This document shows, one piece after another, positions 36,645-46,429 of a DNA stretch of 64,000 nucleotides. The notes below the pieces were generated by a model, which made no database searches, was not told where the DNA came from, and worked only from the letters and a program-made list of their open reading frames with translations. Source of the stretch: Salinirubrum litoreum (GTDB lineage: Archaea; Halobacteriota; Halobacteria; Halobacteriales; Haloferacaceae); the NCBI RefSeq assembly GCF_020567425.1, contig NZ_JAJCVJ010000001.1, positions 1-64,000 of the forward strand. Reading direction: 5' to 3'. The position numbers were made by a program, and so were the translations under genes. Each line of letters begins with the position of its first letter. Position 1 is the stretch's first letter.

Positions 36645-36973
36645 ACGCGCCGGTTCCGCCCCCCGGCCTAAACCCGTTACGGTCTTTCGAGCGAATCTAC
36701 CCACTTTCGTGTACACTCTCGGTGGTGGGGGCGGTGAGATACGCACGTGTGTGGGAATCACGACTCGCTACCGACGACGCCCGAAGCGGGAACGCTGTCC
36801 GGCGGACAGTCGATCCGGATGCGGAGAGCGCCTCCGGAACAGTCCCGAGTCACTCACCGGGAGGTGCGGACTCTCAGACTCACGAACAGGTCGCCCGTCC
36901 GACTGTTTCGTCCGCCCGAGGTGCCGGCAAGTGCCGGAAACTATTTGGTTCGCATGGCGGGAGTTACCCCCAA
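36645..36973. other. Divergent intergenic region, purA and coiled-coil protein
   Basis: This 329-base interval holds promoters for both flanking genes: GTTTAGG near 36668 for purA and ACTATTTGG near 36941 for the rightward gene. No convincing additional gene or RNA is seen in between. Confidence 0.5.
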
Positions 36974-39481
36974 ATGGACAGCGAGAGATTAGACGACGTG
37001 ACCGGCTGGAGTTCCCGGCCGTTCGCGGACGGCTACGACGGACTCCGCGACCTCGCGGACCGGGAGTTCAGCGGCGCGGTCACCGAGGGGATGGCGTGGG
37101 CGTTCTTCCTCAACGGGCGTATCGTCGGGGTCTTCGACGGGAGCATCGAGGACTTCGAGGACGCGGACGGGACCGCCTACGAGGCACCGCACCCCGCCCT
37201 GCCGCTGCTGTACGCGATGCAGGAGACCGGCGGCGAGACGCGCGCGAAGTACTACACCAACGACACACCCATCTCGGAGGTCGACCGGACGCTCTCGGCG
37301 GGCAACTTCACGGGCTACGTCGAACTCTCCGAGAACGTCCTCTCGGGCGACTACTACACGGTCTACCACGGCGGCCGGTCGATGAGTGCCGCCTACGTCG
37401 GGAGCAGTCGCCGCCTCGTGACCGGCGACGAGGCCTTCGAGAAGGCCGACGACGAGGTCGGCATCTACGAGGTGAAGACGGTTCCCGTGGAGATAGTCGA
37501 GATTCCCGGGACAGCGGAGGACGAGGAGGAAGCCGACGACAGAGTCGGTGCGGCCGGTGGTGCGACCAGTGCGGCAGGTGCAGCCAGCGCGACCGACGCC
37601 GGCGCGTCCGACGCCGGCACAGCCGAGACGAACGCAGACGACGCCGGCACAGCCGACACGGGCGACGAGGCCGGCGTGCCGGCCGAGTCGGAGCCGAACG
37701 AGGCGACGCCCGAGGACCGGACTGCCGACGACACGACGACACCGGAGTCGGGCGTCACGCTCGGTGCGGCCACCGATTCAGACGACGCCACCGACTCCGA
37801 CGACGCCGTCGACTCCACGGACTCTACCGCCGTCGACGACGTCGACTCGACTGCCACAGAGTCGGCGGCGTCCACGCCGCCGACGGACAGCGACCCGGCA
37901 GACGAACCACCTGCGGCCACCGACCACGAGTCGTCGGCGACGGAGCCTGCGGCGACGGAGCCGACGAGTGCGGCAGACGACACCTCGGACGCCGACACGG
38001 CCGACGGACCGGCGACCGCGAGCGACGACGCCTCGACGACCGCCACCGACGACGCCTCGACAGGCTCCGAGGGCGTCACCTTCGGCGGCGACGGAGACGA
38101 CGATCTGGACGACGCGGCTGTCAGCGACCTCGCGGACGAGGTCATCGCCGACACGAGCCTCGACGAGGAACCGCTGGCCGAGGAGAGCGACGACGACTCG
38201 GGCGTGTTCTCCGCGGAGAGCGAGTGGCGGGAGACGACGACGATTCCGGCGCTCGACCCCGAGGAGTCCATCGACGACGGCGACGGCGGTAGTCGGAGTC
38301 CCGGGGCCGGCACGGGGAACGGAGGCCAGCGTGGCCGCGGGCAGCGCGGGCGAAGCGGTGCGACCGACCACGCCGGCTCTGGCCGAGCGTCCAGTGGCAC
38401 CGGCGGTAGCGCGTCGGGGAGTCGCCGGAGCCAGCGCGGACAGGCCGGCGGCACCACCTCTCGGAACGGCGTCTCACGCGAGCAGGCCGAACAGCTGCGA
38501 GAGAAACTCGAAGCCAGCCAGGAGGCCAGACAGCAGGCCGAGGCGGCACGCGAGCAGTTGGCGTCGGAACTCGAGTCGGTTCGCGAGGAACGTGACGCGC
38601 TGGAGACCGAACGCGACGACCTCGAAGCCGACCGCGACGAGTTGGAAGCGCGCGCGAACCAGCTCGACTCGCGGGTCGCAGAGTTACAGTCGCAGGTCGA
38701 GCGACTGGAGTCGGAACTCGCCGAGGCGCGGGCCGAACAGCCCGATCCGGAGCACGCCCTCTCCGCGCGGGAGGCACTCGACGGGACGAACCTGTTCGTC
38801 CGGTACGACTCCAAGAGTGGCGGGACCTTAGAGAAGGCTCACGACGGGCAGGTGGATCGAGAGGAGGTCAACACCAACCTCCGACTCGAACACCACACGA
38901 GCTTCGAGACCGACGACGCACACGTCGACGGGGAGCCCTACGAGGCGTTCCTGCAGGAGAGTATCGAGTACGGCTTCGCTCGCTGGGTCGTGCAGGACCT
39001 GCTGTACGAGATCCGCGACACCGGCCACGAGGCGCAGTTACAGGACCTGTACGACGCGATCCCGAAGATCGACCGCGCCGAGTTGAACGGCAACGTCTCG
39101 ATCAGCTACACCGAGAACGGCGAGGAACACCGCGAGCAACAGCGGTTCGACGTGGTCCTGCGCGACCGGATGGGCAACCCCCTGTTGGTGGCGAACCTCA
39201 ACGACTCACGCGAGGCGGCCACCGAGTCGATGATGCGCGAGTTGATCGAGAACTCGCGCCGGTTGGCGGAGACGAGCGACTCGCTGGGTGCGGGCTTCCT
39301 CGTGACGGCGAGTTTCTTCGCGCCGGAGGCACTGGAGACCGCCTCGGAGGCGACGAGCGGCGGGCTCCTCAGCCGGAGTAAGCGCGAGAGCTTCGTCAAA
39401 CTCTCCAGAAAACAGGGGTTCCACCTCTGTCTAGTCGAGACGAGAAACGGCGACTTCCACCTGAACGTACCGGAACTTTAG
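36974..39481 (+). CDS. Large haloarchaeal protein: alpha/beta head, disordered linker, coiled coil, C-terminal domain
   Basis: The 835-residue protein has a folded N-terminal domain (residues 1-180, WAFFLNGRIVGVFDG). A ~310-residue Asp/Thr/Ala/Ser low-complexity linker then leads into a Gly/Arg/Ser-rich patch, a heptad coiled coil (about 495-595, EQLREKLEASQEARQQAEAA) and a C-terminal ~230-residue domain beginning near LFVRYDSKSGG. It is a haloarchaea-specific family (I believe the one labelled DUF7527); function is unknown. The length and architecture suggest a scaffold or nucleic-acid-associated factor. Its stop overlaps the convergent winged-helix gene by 4 bases. Confidence 0.85.
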   Translation: MDSERLDDVTGWSSRPFADGYDGLRDLADREFSGAVTEGMAWAFFLNGRIVGVFDGSIEDFEDADGTAYEAPHPALPLLYAMQETGGETRAKYYTNDTPISEVDRTLSAGNFTGYVELSENVLSGDYYTVYHGGRSMSAAYVGSSRRLVTGDEAFEKADDEVGIYEVKTVPVEIVEIPGTAEDEEEADDRVGAAGGATSAAGAASATDAGASDAGTAETNADDAGTADTGDEAGVPAESEPNEATPEDRTADDTTTPESGVTLGAATDSDDATDSDDAVDSTDSTAVDDVDSTATESAASTPPTDSDPADEPPAATDHESSATEPAATEPTSAADDTSDADTADGPATASDDASTTATDDASTGSEGVTFGGDGDDDLDDAAVSDLADEVIADTSLDEEPLAEESDDDSGVFSAESEWRETTTIPALDPEESIDDGDGGSRSPGAGTGNGGQRGRGQRGRSGATDHAGSGRASSGTGGSASGSRRSQRGQAGGTTSRNGVSREQAEQLREKLEASQEARQQAEAAREQLASELESVREERDALETERDDLEADRDELEARANQLDSRVAELQSQVERLESELAEARAEQPDPEHALSAREALDGTNLFVRYDSKSGGTLEKAHDGQVDREEVNTNLRLEHHTSFETDDAHVDGEPYEAFLQESIEYGFARWVVQDLLYEIRDTGHEAQLQDLYDAIPKIDRAELNGNVSISYTENGEEHREQQRFDVVLRDRMGNPLLVANLNDSREAATESMMRELIENSRRLAETSDSLGAGFLVTASFFAPEALETASEATSGGLLSRSKRESFVKLSRKQGFHLCLVETRNGDFHLNVPEL

Positions 39482-39783
39482 CTCTCGATCTCGTCGGCGG
39501 ACTCGATCTTCATCGACTCCAGCTTCGTGACGATCTCGTCGATCTTGCCGTCCAGTTCGTCGACGAACTCGCCGGTGCGCTCGGTCGTGATCGCACCCTG
39601 GCTCGACGGTTCGATCAGGTTCTCTTCTTCCAGGACGCGGAGCGAGTACCGAACTTTGTGGTGGGGGTAGCCGGTCTCGTTGGACATCTTCACGATCCCG
39701 ATGGGTTCGCTCTCGATGACCATCTTCAGTACCTGCAAGTGTCGCTCCAACATATCGACTTCTTTCTCCAGTCGGTCTATCAT
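39478..39783 (-). CDS. Small winged-helix transcriptional regulator with coiled coil
   Basis: The 101-residue protein has an N-terminal helix (MIDRLEKEVDMLERHLQVLK), a winged helix with NETGYPHHKVRYSLRVLEEENL, and a C-terminal helical dimerisation segment. It is a compact archaeal regulator type with no ligand domain. It lies downstream of trkH on the same strand and may regulate itself or the potassium genes; that is inference. The stop overlaps the convergent 835-aa gene. Confidence 0.85.
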   Translation of the reverse strand: MIDRLEKEVDMLERHLQVLKMVIESEPIGIVKMSNETGYPHHKVRYSLRVLEEENLIEPSSQGAITTERTGEFVDELDGKIDEIVTKLESMKIESADEIES

Positions 39784-39810
39784 GCCATTTGTTAACTTGT
39801 CCGTAGGGGG

Positions 39811-39816
39811 TTTAAA
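39811..39816 (-). promoter_or_regulatory. TATA box of the winged-helix regulator gene
   Basis: The palindromic TTTAAA lies about 30 bases before the ATG at 39783. A GTTAAC-containing stretch between box and start could be an autoregulatory site. Confidence 0.65.
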
Positions 39817-39986
39817 GGTTGTTGTCCGTTCGACCGACGAAGAGTCCGTGGTGACAGTTCACAGTCATCGCAATTAACGTTTGGGATCGGGCCACCTGCG
39901 CCGCGTCCGTCCCCGAAACTGTCTGATTTTATATGCTTTCGTCCCGTCTCCACGACGTGAGGAGGGGGAGGTTCGGGAGGGGCCGC

Positions 39987-41591
39987 CTACCGCCGCCAGT
40001 AGCCCGGTGTCAGGAGGACGAGCACCGGGAGAATCTCCAGTCGGCCGATCCACATCAAGACGACCATGAACGTCTTGCCGGCGTTCGAGAACGAGAGGTA
40101 ACTGCCCATCGGCCCGACGACGCCGAAGCCCGGCCCGACGTTCCCGAGCGTCGCGGCGACCGCGCTCATCGTCTCCAGGATCGAGATAGACTGGTCGATC
40201 CGACTCGCGTCGAGGAAGAGCAGTCCGGTCCCGGCGAAGAAGGCGACGAGGTACAGGAGCGTGAACGCGTAGATGCCCCGGATCGCACGCTCGTCGAGCG
40301 CCCGACCGCCGAGTCGCACCGGCCGGATCGCGTCGGGGTGAGCGGTGGTGAACAGTTCCCGCCGGATCGACTTCAGGATCACGTACCACCGGACGATCTT
40401 GACCGCACCACCGGTCGACCCGGCCGACCCGCCGATGAACATGGCAAAGAGGAGGAGATACTGACCGAGCGGCGACCACGCGTTGAAGTCCATCGAGGCG
40501 TAGCCGGTCGTCGTCACGATAGAGACGACCTGGAAGACGGACTGTCGGAGCGACGTCTCGGCGTCCCCGAGGATCAGGCCCCGGAACCGGTCGAGATACG
40601 CCTGGTCGAACGTCTCGCCCGCAGGGGCCGTCGCCAGCATCGCGTCACCGGTGAACAGCACCAGCGCGAGCAGTCCCGAGAGGACGCCGATCACGCCGAC
40701 GTAGAACTTGAACTCGGAGTCCTCGATCAGTCGACGCGGTTCGCCCGTCAGGACGTGCCAGAACAGCGCGAAGTTCGTCCCGGCCGCGATCATGAACGGG
40801 ACGATGACCCACTGGACGGCGGCGGAGAAGGCCTCGATACTCCGTGCCTCCGGCGAGAACCCGCCGGTCGGCATCGTCGTCAACCCGTGGGCGATGGCGT
40901 TGTACGCGTCCATGTTCGGTGCCATCCCGCCGACGTGGAGGCCGTACAGCAGGAGAATCTCCAGCAGGGTGAAGCCGAGGTACGCACCCCACAGCGCACG
41001 GGCCGTCTCGGCGATTCGGGGTGAGAGTTTCTCGATGCCGGGTCCCGGCGCTTCGGCGTCCATCAACTGCGCACCCCCGACGGAGAGTTCCGGCAGGATG
41101 GCGACCGCGAGGACGACGATGCCCATCCCGCCGAGCCACTGGGTCAGTTGTCGCCACATCATGATCCCGCGCGTGTGTGTGTCGTACGAGATATCGCCGA
41201 GCACGGTCGCGCCGGTGGTCGTGAAGCCGGACATCGACTCGAACAGCGCGTTCGCGGGGTTCCCGAGGGTCGAACTCGGGTGGACGGGGTCGACGAGCAT
41301 CGGGATGCCCCACGCCTCGATCAGGTACGGGATGGCACCCACGACCGCGACCGCGAACCACGTCGCCGCGACCATCAGAAAGCCCTCGCGGGCACCGATG
41401 TCGGGGTCGGGTTTGAGTCGCTCCAGCCCCAACCCGACCGAGAGCGTCACGAGCATCGTGACGACGAAGGGGATCACCGTCTCGCCGTAGATGACGGCGA
41501 CGACGACCGGGACGAGCAACGGGACGACGAGATACTTCAGGACGGTCCCGACGAGACTCAGACTCGCCCGGTAGTCGACACGTACTCTCAC
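39987..41591 (-). CDS. trkH: TrkH-type potassium channel/transporter subunit
   Basis: The 534-residue membrane protein has four M1-P-M2 repeats with the filter regions SMSGFTTTGATV, GLTTMPTGGF, VSIVTTTGYASMD and SAVAATLGNVGPGFG. It takes up K+, the main compatible cation of salt-in haloarchaea. GTG at 41591 (MRVRVDYRASLSLVG) is preferred over the GTG 12 bases upstream, because the shorter start matches the usual length of the family. TrkA is encoded directly upstream on the same strand. Confidence 0.95.
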   Translation of the reverse strand: MRVRVDYRASLSLVGTVLKYLVVPLLVPVVVAVIYGETVIPFVVTMLVTLSVGLGLERLKPDPDIGAREGFLMVAATWFAVAVVGAIPYLIEAWGIPMLVDPVHPSSTLGNPANALFESMSGFTTTGATVLGDISYDTHTRGIMMWRQLTQWLGGMGIVVLAVAILPELSVGGAQLMDAEAPGPGIEKLSPRIAETARALWGAYLGFTLLEILLLYGLHVGGMAPNMDAYNAIAHGLTTMPTGGFSPEARSIEAFSAAVQWVIVPFMIAAGTNFALFWHVLTGEPRRLIEDSEFKFYVGVIGVLSGLLALVLFTGDAMLATAPAGETFDQAYLDRFRGLILGDAETSLRQSVFQVVSIVTTTGYASMDFNAWSPLGQYLLLFAMFIGGSAGSTGGAVKIVRWYVILKSIRRELFTTAHPDAIRPVRLGGRALDERAIRGIYAFTLLYLVAFFAGTGLLFLDASRIDQSISILETMSAVAATLGNVGPGFGVVGPMGSYLSFSNAGKTFMVVLMWIGRLEILPVLVLLTPGYWRR

Positions 41592-41710
41592 CGCAGTGAA
41601 CACTCCCGTCGTTGCACACCGCGAGGAACTGGCGTGGTGGGCTTTAAACTACTGTATCTCGATCGTCGGCAGAAACGCCGGGCGGAGAGCCGTCTACCGG
41701 GATCCGACGC

Positions 41711-43048
41711 TCAGAGCCGAGGCGTCACTTCGTCGGCGATGTCGGCGTCGATGAACAGCACGACGTGGTCACCGGACTGAACCACCGTGTCACCGCGCGG
41801 GACGACGAACTCGTCGCCGCGCGTGATCGCGCCGACGACGACACCCTCCGGCAGTTCCCGCACCGACTCCCGGATCGGTCGGTCGGTGAGGACGCTGTCG
41901 GCGTCGACCTCTATCTCCATCACTTCCGCTTTGTCGGACTCGATCAACGCGATGTTCTCGGCGCTTCCCTCGCGGGTGAACCGAGTGATCTCCTCGGCGA
42001 CGACCTCGCGAGGACTGACCGCCACGTCCACGCCGACCGTCTCGAACAGGTCGACGTACGCCGTCGTGTCGATCACGGCGACGGTGCGTTCGGTGCCGAG
42101 GCGCGAGGCGAGCAGGGAGACGAGCAGGTTCTTCTCGTCGGATTCGAGCGCCGAGACGACCATGTCGGCGTCCCCGATGTGTTCGCGTTCGAGGAACTCG
42201 ATGTTGGTCGCGTCCGACTCCATGACGACGGTGCCCGGCAGGTCCTCCGCGAGTCGTCGCGCCCGGTCGTGGTCCTGTTCGATCAGCCGCGGACTGAACC
42301 CCCGTTCCTCCAAGAGGCGGGCGACGTGGTAGCCGATCTCCGAGCCACCGACGATGACGACTTCCTCGGCGGTGCCGGGCGACTCATCGGGAGCGACCGA
42401 GGTGGCGAACTCCTGCACGCTGCCGGGTGAGCCGATGACGACGACGCGGTCGCCGGGTTCGATGACGGTCTCGCCGCGCGGGATCTCGACGTGGCCGTTT
42501 CTGAGGATCGCGGCGAAGGTCAGCGAGTCGAAGCGGTCGGCCTCACGGACGGTCTGGTTGGCGACCGGCGACTCGTCGCCGACCTCGAACTCGGCCATCT
42601 GGACCTGCCCGCCCGCGAAGGGGTCGACGTCGCGGGCCGCCGGGAGGCCGACGACCCGGACGATGGCCTTCGCGGTCAGCAGGTTCGTACAGACCATGAA
42701 GTCGATGCCGAACGCCTTCTCCGAGCGGTTCCACGTCCGGAGGTACTCGGTGTTCTTGATGCGGGCGATGGTGAACGCATCGGAGATGGCCTTCGCGGTC
42801 GAGCAGGCGACGATGTTCGTCTCGTCGTTGTCGGTCGACGCGATCACCATGTCGGCGCGGTCGATGCCGGCCTGCTCTAGGGTGGCGACGGCGGTCCCGT
42901 CGCCCTCGACCGCGAGCACGTCCAGCGAGTAGTTCAGTTCTTCCGCGCGTTCCGGATCGCGCTCGATGACCACCACGTCGTGGGTGTCGTCCAGGTCGGC
43001 CGCGATGCTGGAACCGACCTGCCCGGCACCGATGATGATCACTCGCAC
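41711..43048 (-). CDS. trkA: TrkA-type potassium uptake regulator (two RCK modules)
   Basis: The 445-residue cytoplasmic protein consists of two tandem RCK_N/RCK_C units. The first NAD(H)/ATP-binding fold starts RVIIIGAGQVGSSIA and the second VVIVGGSEIGYHVA, each followed by a TrkA_C ligand domain with an EIPRGETVIEPGD- or VVPRGDTVVQSGD-type loop. It gates TrkH. The start is GTG at 43048; the nearest upstream ATG is out of frame. A 119-base gap separates it from trkH. Confidence 0.95.
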   Translation of the reverse strand: MRVIIIGAGQVGSSIAADLDDTHDVVVIERDPERAEELNYSLDVLAVEGDGTAVATLEQAGIDRADMVIASTDNDETNIVACSTAKAISDAFTIARIKNTEYLRTWNRSEKAFGIDFMVCTNLLTAKAIVRVVGLPAARDVDPFAGGQVQMAEFEVGDESPVANQTVREADRFDSLTFAAILRNGHVEIPRGETVIEPGDRVVVIGSPGSVQEFATSVAPDESPGTAEEVVIVGGSEIGYHVARLLEERGFSPRLIEQDHDRARRLAEDLPGTVVMESDATNIEFLEREHIGDADMVVSALESDEKNLLVSLLASRLGTERTVAVIDTTAYVDLFETVGVDVAVSPREVVAEEITRFTREGSAENIALIESDKAEVMEIEVDADSVLTDRPIRESVRELPEGVVVGAITRGDEFVVPRGDTVVQSGDHVVLFIDADIADEVTPRL

Positions 43049-43151
43049 GGCGGAGACGCCCCCGAAATCATGCCCGTGGCTACTGGGGGGGAGTGTATCG
43101 TTCTTTCGTTCTCGCCGGATACCGTCGCAGGAAGCCGCGACGGCGCGAAGC

Positions 43152-43160
43152 CTTTTATAC
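43152..43160 (+). promoter_or_regulatory. TATA box of coaBC
   Basis: CTTTTATAC lies about 28 bases before the ATG at 43185, so the transcript is probably leaderless. Confidence 0.75.
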
Positions 43161-43184
43161 GATACCGGGACGAACAGGTCGTAG

Positions 43185-44498
43185 ATGCTCGAAGGAGTCA
43201 ACGTCGCGCTCGGAGTGACGGGCAGTATCGCGGCCGTCAAGACCGTGGAACTCGCCCACGAACTCCGGCGACAGGGCGCGTCGGTGCGGGCCGTGATGAC
43301 CGACAGCGCCCGCGGCATCCTCCACCCGTGGGCCGTCGAGTTCGCCACCGAACACGACGTGGTGACGGAGATCACCGGCCGGGTCGAACACGTCGAACTC
43401 TGCGGCCGGGAGGGGTGGGCGGACGTGCTCCTCGTCGCGCCGGCGACCGCGAACACGGTCGGCAAGATCGCGGGGGCGGTCGACGACACGCCGGTCACGA
43501 CCTGCGCGACGACCGCCCTCGGCGCGGGGGTACCGGTCGTCGTCGCCCCCGCGATGCACGAACCGATGTACGACCACCCCGGCGTGCTGGACGCGCTGGC
43601 CCGCCTGGAGGAGTGGGGTGTCACCTACGCCGACCCCCGGATCGAGGAGGGGAAGGCGAAGATCGCCAGCGAGGACGCCGTCGTCACCGAACTCGCCCGC
43701 GCGACGACCCCGGATTCGCTCGCCGACCAGCACGTCGTCGTCACCGCCGGGGCGACCAGCGAGGTCATCGACCCGATCCGGACGCTGACGAACCGCGCGT
43801 CGGGTACGACGGGACGGGCGGTCGCCCGGGCCTGCTACGTCCGGGGCGCGGACGTGACGCTGGTCCACGACGGCGACGACGTTCACTACGCCGACACGCG
43901 TCAGGTCGAGTCCGCCGCAGAGATGCTGGCGGCGGTCCAGTCGGCGGTGTCGGGGAACGGAGCGACCGACACCGACGGCTCCGGCGGTGGGTCGGATCCC
44001 GACCAGGCCACCGCAGACGACGCACCGACCCGATCCGAGTCGGCGACGAGCGCGGGCGAGGAGCCGACGAGGAGAGAAGCCGAACCGACGACGACAGACG
44101 CCCACGACCAGCCAGCCGACGCCCTCGTCTCGGCGGCCGCGATCAGCGACTTCACCGTGGAGGCACACGACGAGAAGATCCGATCCGGGGAGTCGCTGAC
44201 GCTTGAACTGGAACCGACGCCGAAACTCCTCGATACGGTCCGTGACGAGCACCCCGACCTCACGATGGTCGGGTTCAAAGCCGAGACGTCGGGAGACGAC
44301 GACGCGATGGTCGAAGCGGCCCGCTCGCTCCGCGACCGGGTGGGACTGGCGTTCGTCGTCGCCAACGACGCGAGCGTGATGGGCGAGACCGAGACCCGCG
44401 CGCTGTTCGTGGACGACGCCGACCCGACCGCGTTCGTCGGCTCGAAGGTCGCTCTCGGCGGTGCGGTAGCCGACCGACTGGCCGGCGTGCTGGTCTGA
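43185..44498 (+). CDS. coaBC: Bifunctional phosphopantothenoylcysteine decarboxylase/synthetase
   Basis: The 437-residue CoA-biosynthesis enzyme has an N-terminal flavin-dependent CoaC domain (GVTGSIAAVKT, PATANT at 86-91, the APAMHEPM substrate clamp at 121-128) and a C-terminal CoaB domain (VVVTAGATSEVIDPIRTLTN, later TMVGFKAET). A disordered Asp/Ser/Thr-rich insertion of about 55 residues (256-310) sits inside the CoaB domain and is absent from bacterial homologues. The gene is divergent from trkA. Confidence 0.94.
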   Translation: MLEGVNVALGVTGSIAAVKTVELAHELRRQGASVRAVMTDSARGILHPWAVEFATEHDVVTEITGRVEHVELCGREGWADVLLVAPATANTVGKIAGAVDDTPVTTCATTALGAGVPVVVAPAMHEPMYDHPGVLDALARLEEWGVTYADPRIEEGKAKIASEDAVVTELARATTPDSLADQHVVVTAGATSEVIDPIRTLTNRASGTTGRAVARACYVRGADVTLVHDGDDVHYADTRQVESAAEMLAAVQSAVSGNGATDTDGSGGGSDPDQATADDAPTRSESATSAGEEPTRREAEPTTTDAHDQPADALVSAAAISDFTVEAHDEKIRSGESLTLELEPTPKLLDTVRDEHPDLTMVGFKAETSGDDDAMVEAARSLRDRVGLAFVVANDASVMGETETRALFVDDADPTAFVGSKVALGGAVADRLAGVLV

Positions 44499-44574
44499 TC
44501 TGGTAAAAGCAGGGCTGTCGGACTGCGCTAGCAGAATCCCGGTCGTCGCCGACTTCCGGTCGGCGAGCGACTGC

Positions 44575-44790
44575 TCAGCCGAGGAAGATGTCCACGATGT
44601 CGCCGCTGGACCGACCCTTGTACAGTTCGGAGTAGCCGCAGTTCGCACACGAGACGACCTTGAAACTCCGGTTCTGGATGTCGAACATCTTCGACAGGCC
44701 GCCGCCGGTGGTCGAGATCTCGTCGACGGTCGTCTCCGTGTGACTACACTTCGGACAGCCCGACTGCTCTCGCTCGTCTGTGGAGGACAT
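44575..44790 (-). CDS. Small zinc-ribbon protein
   Basis: The 71-residue protein has two CxxC knuckles (C12/C15 and C48/C51), separated by TETTVDEISTTGGGLSKMFD, and a short C-terminal GDIVDIFLG. The layout matches the PF09855-type zinc-ribbon nucleic-acid-binding family. It follows purB on the same strand after about 70 bases. Confidence 0.85.
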   Translation of the reverse strand: MSSTDEREQSGCPKCSHTETTVDEISTTGGGLSKMFDIQNRSFKVVSCANCGYSELYKGRSSGDIVDIFLG

Positions 44791-44862
44791 ACGAACCGGT
44801 CCCGGCGGGACCGTGATAAGCTTTCCCGCTACCGGGGTCGACACGACACCGAGGTCGTCGGC

Positions 44863-46260
44863 CTACTCCTCGTCGTCCAGTTCGTCCACCAACTCGTCGG
44901 CGATCCCGGTGTAGCCCGTCGGCGTCAGGGCACGGAGTTCCGTACGGACCGACTCGTCGACGTCGAGGTCGTCGAACAGCGCCCGGAAGTCGTCGAGTGT
45001 GACCTGCCGCCCGCGGGTCAACTCCTTCACACGCTCGTAGGCCGCGGTGTCGCCCTCCCGGCGCAGGACGGTCTGGACGGCCTCGCCGACGATCTCGGGG
45101 GTCGCCTCGAGTTCCTCGCGCATCACCTGCTCGTTCGGGACGACCTTCGCAAGGCCGTCGCCGGTCTTCGAGTAGCCGATCAGACAGTGTGCGAGTGCCG
45201 CACCGACGTTGCGCTTGACCGTCGAGTCCGAGAGGTCCCGCTGGAGGCGGGAGGTCGTCACGTAGTCCGCGAGGAAGGTGAGGTCGGCGTTCGCCTTCGA
45301 GAGGTTCCCCTCGCTGTTCTCGAAGTCGATCGGGTTCACCTTGTGTGGCATCGTGGACGACCCGGTCTCGCCGGCCTCCGACTCCTGTCCGAGGTAGCGG
45401 TCCGAGACGTAGAGCCACACGTCACGGTCGAGATCGAGCAGGACATTGTTCACGCCACGAAGTGCGTCGAACAGTTCCGCGAGGTCGTCGCAGGGGTTCA
45501 CCTGCGTCGTCAGCGCGGTGTGGTCGAGGCCGAGCGAGGTGACGAACCGGCGCGAGACGGCCGGCCAGTCGACCTCGGGGTAGGCGGCGACGTGGGCCGC
45601 GTAGGTGCCCGACGCACCCGCGAGTTTCCCCGACAGGCCCTCGGTAGCGTCTCCGACCCGGCCGAGTGCCCGGCCGAGTCGGCTGGCGTACACCGCCATC
45701 TCCTTGCCGAAGGTGGTGGGCGTGGCTGGCTGGCCGTGCGTCCGGGCGAGCATCGGGGTGTCGCGGTACTCACGGGCCATCTCGGCGAGCGCGTCCCGCA
45801 CCTCCCGGATCGCGGGCACCAGCACCGCCTCGACTGCCGGCTTCACGAGGACGCGCTGGGCGAGGTTGTTCACGTCCTCGCTGGTCAGGCCGAAGTGAAT
45901 CCACGGGTGGAGTCGCTCGGGCGTCTCGGTCCGGAGGAAGTACTCGACGGCCTTCACGTCGTGATTCGTCGCCGCGTACCCCTCGGCACCCTCGGTCTCC
46001 AGCCGTTTGATCAGGCGCGCGTCCTCGGCGTCGAACTCCTCGGCCAGCGACCCGAGGTCGGCACGCTCGGCGTCGGAGAGCGTCAGGTCGACACCCTCGG
46101 TGTCCGCGAGCGCGACGAGATACTCGGCTTCGACGCGGACGCGGGCACGCATCAGCGCCGACTCGGAGGCGTACGGCGACAGCGGCGCGGTTCGCCCGGC
46201 GTACCGACCGTCGAGCGGCGAGACGGCCGACAGCGGGTCCGCGCGTGGAAGTTCGGTCAT
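44863..46260 (-). CDS. purB: Adenylosuccinate lyase
   Basis: The 465-residue fumarase/aspartase-superfamily enzyme acts twice in purine synthesis (SAICAR to AICAR, adenylosuccinate to AMP). The family signature SSTMPHKVNP is intact, with TSEDVNN and THGQPATPT motifs supplying active-site residues. The start at MTELPRADPLSAVSPLDGRY matches the usual N-terminus. It is divergent from purNH across 169 bases, so the two purine genes probably share regulation. Confidence 0.96.
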   Translation of the reverse strand: MTELPRADPLSAVSPLDGRYAGRTAPLSPYASESALMRARVRVEAEYLVALADTEGVDLTLSDAERADLGSLAEEFDAEDARLIKRLETEGAEGYAATNHDVKAVEYFLRTETPERLHPWIHFGLTSEDVNNLAQRVLVKPAVEAVLVPAIREVRDALAEMAREYRDTPMLARTHGQPATPTTFGKEMAVYASRLGRALGRVGDATEGLSGKLAGASGTYAAHVAAYPEVDWPAVSRRFVTSLGLDHTALTTQVNPCDDLAELFDALRGVNNVLLDLDRDVWLYVSDRYLGQESEAGETGSSTMPHKVNPIDFENSEGNLSKANADLTFLADYVTTSRLQRDLSDSTVKRNVGAALAHCLIGYSKTGDGLAKVVPNEQVMREELEATPEIVGEAVQTVLRREGDTAAYERVKELTRGRQVTLDDFRALFDDLDVDESVRTELRALTPTGYTGIADELVDELDDEE

Positions 46261-46429
46261 GGGCGACACTGCCGACGACTGGGCAAAAAGCGTGTCGATG
46301 GACGAAGCCACTTTCGTGCATACTTCACGCCCGTTGGTGCCCGAGAACCCGATATTCTATCCGAGTTCGTGGATACTCACCCGGCGATGGACCGCAAACG
46401 TTTTTCGCACGGCGAAACGTCTCACGGCC
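46261..46429. promoter_or_regulatory. Divergent purB/purNH promoter region
   Basis: The 169-base region drives both purine genes. CGTTTTTCGC around 46398-46408 is in TATA position for purNH. The segment around 46350-46360 (GATATTCTATCC) is the most A/T-rich central part. No obvious long palindromic operator is visible. Confidence 0.5.

Noticed and set aside
36662-36680. Metal-box-like TTTAGGCCGG before purA
   Set aside because: Only half of the palindrome is present and it coincides with the expected TATA position, so it is most simply the promoter element.
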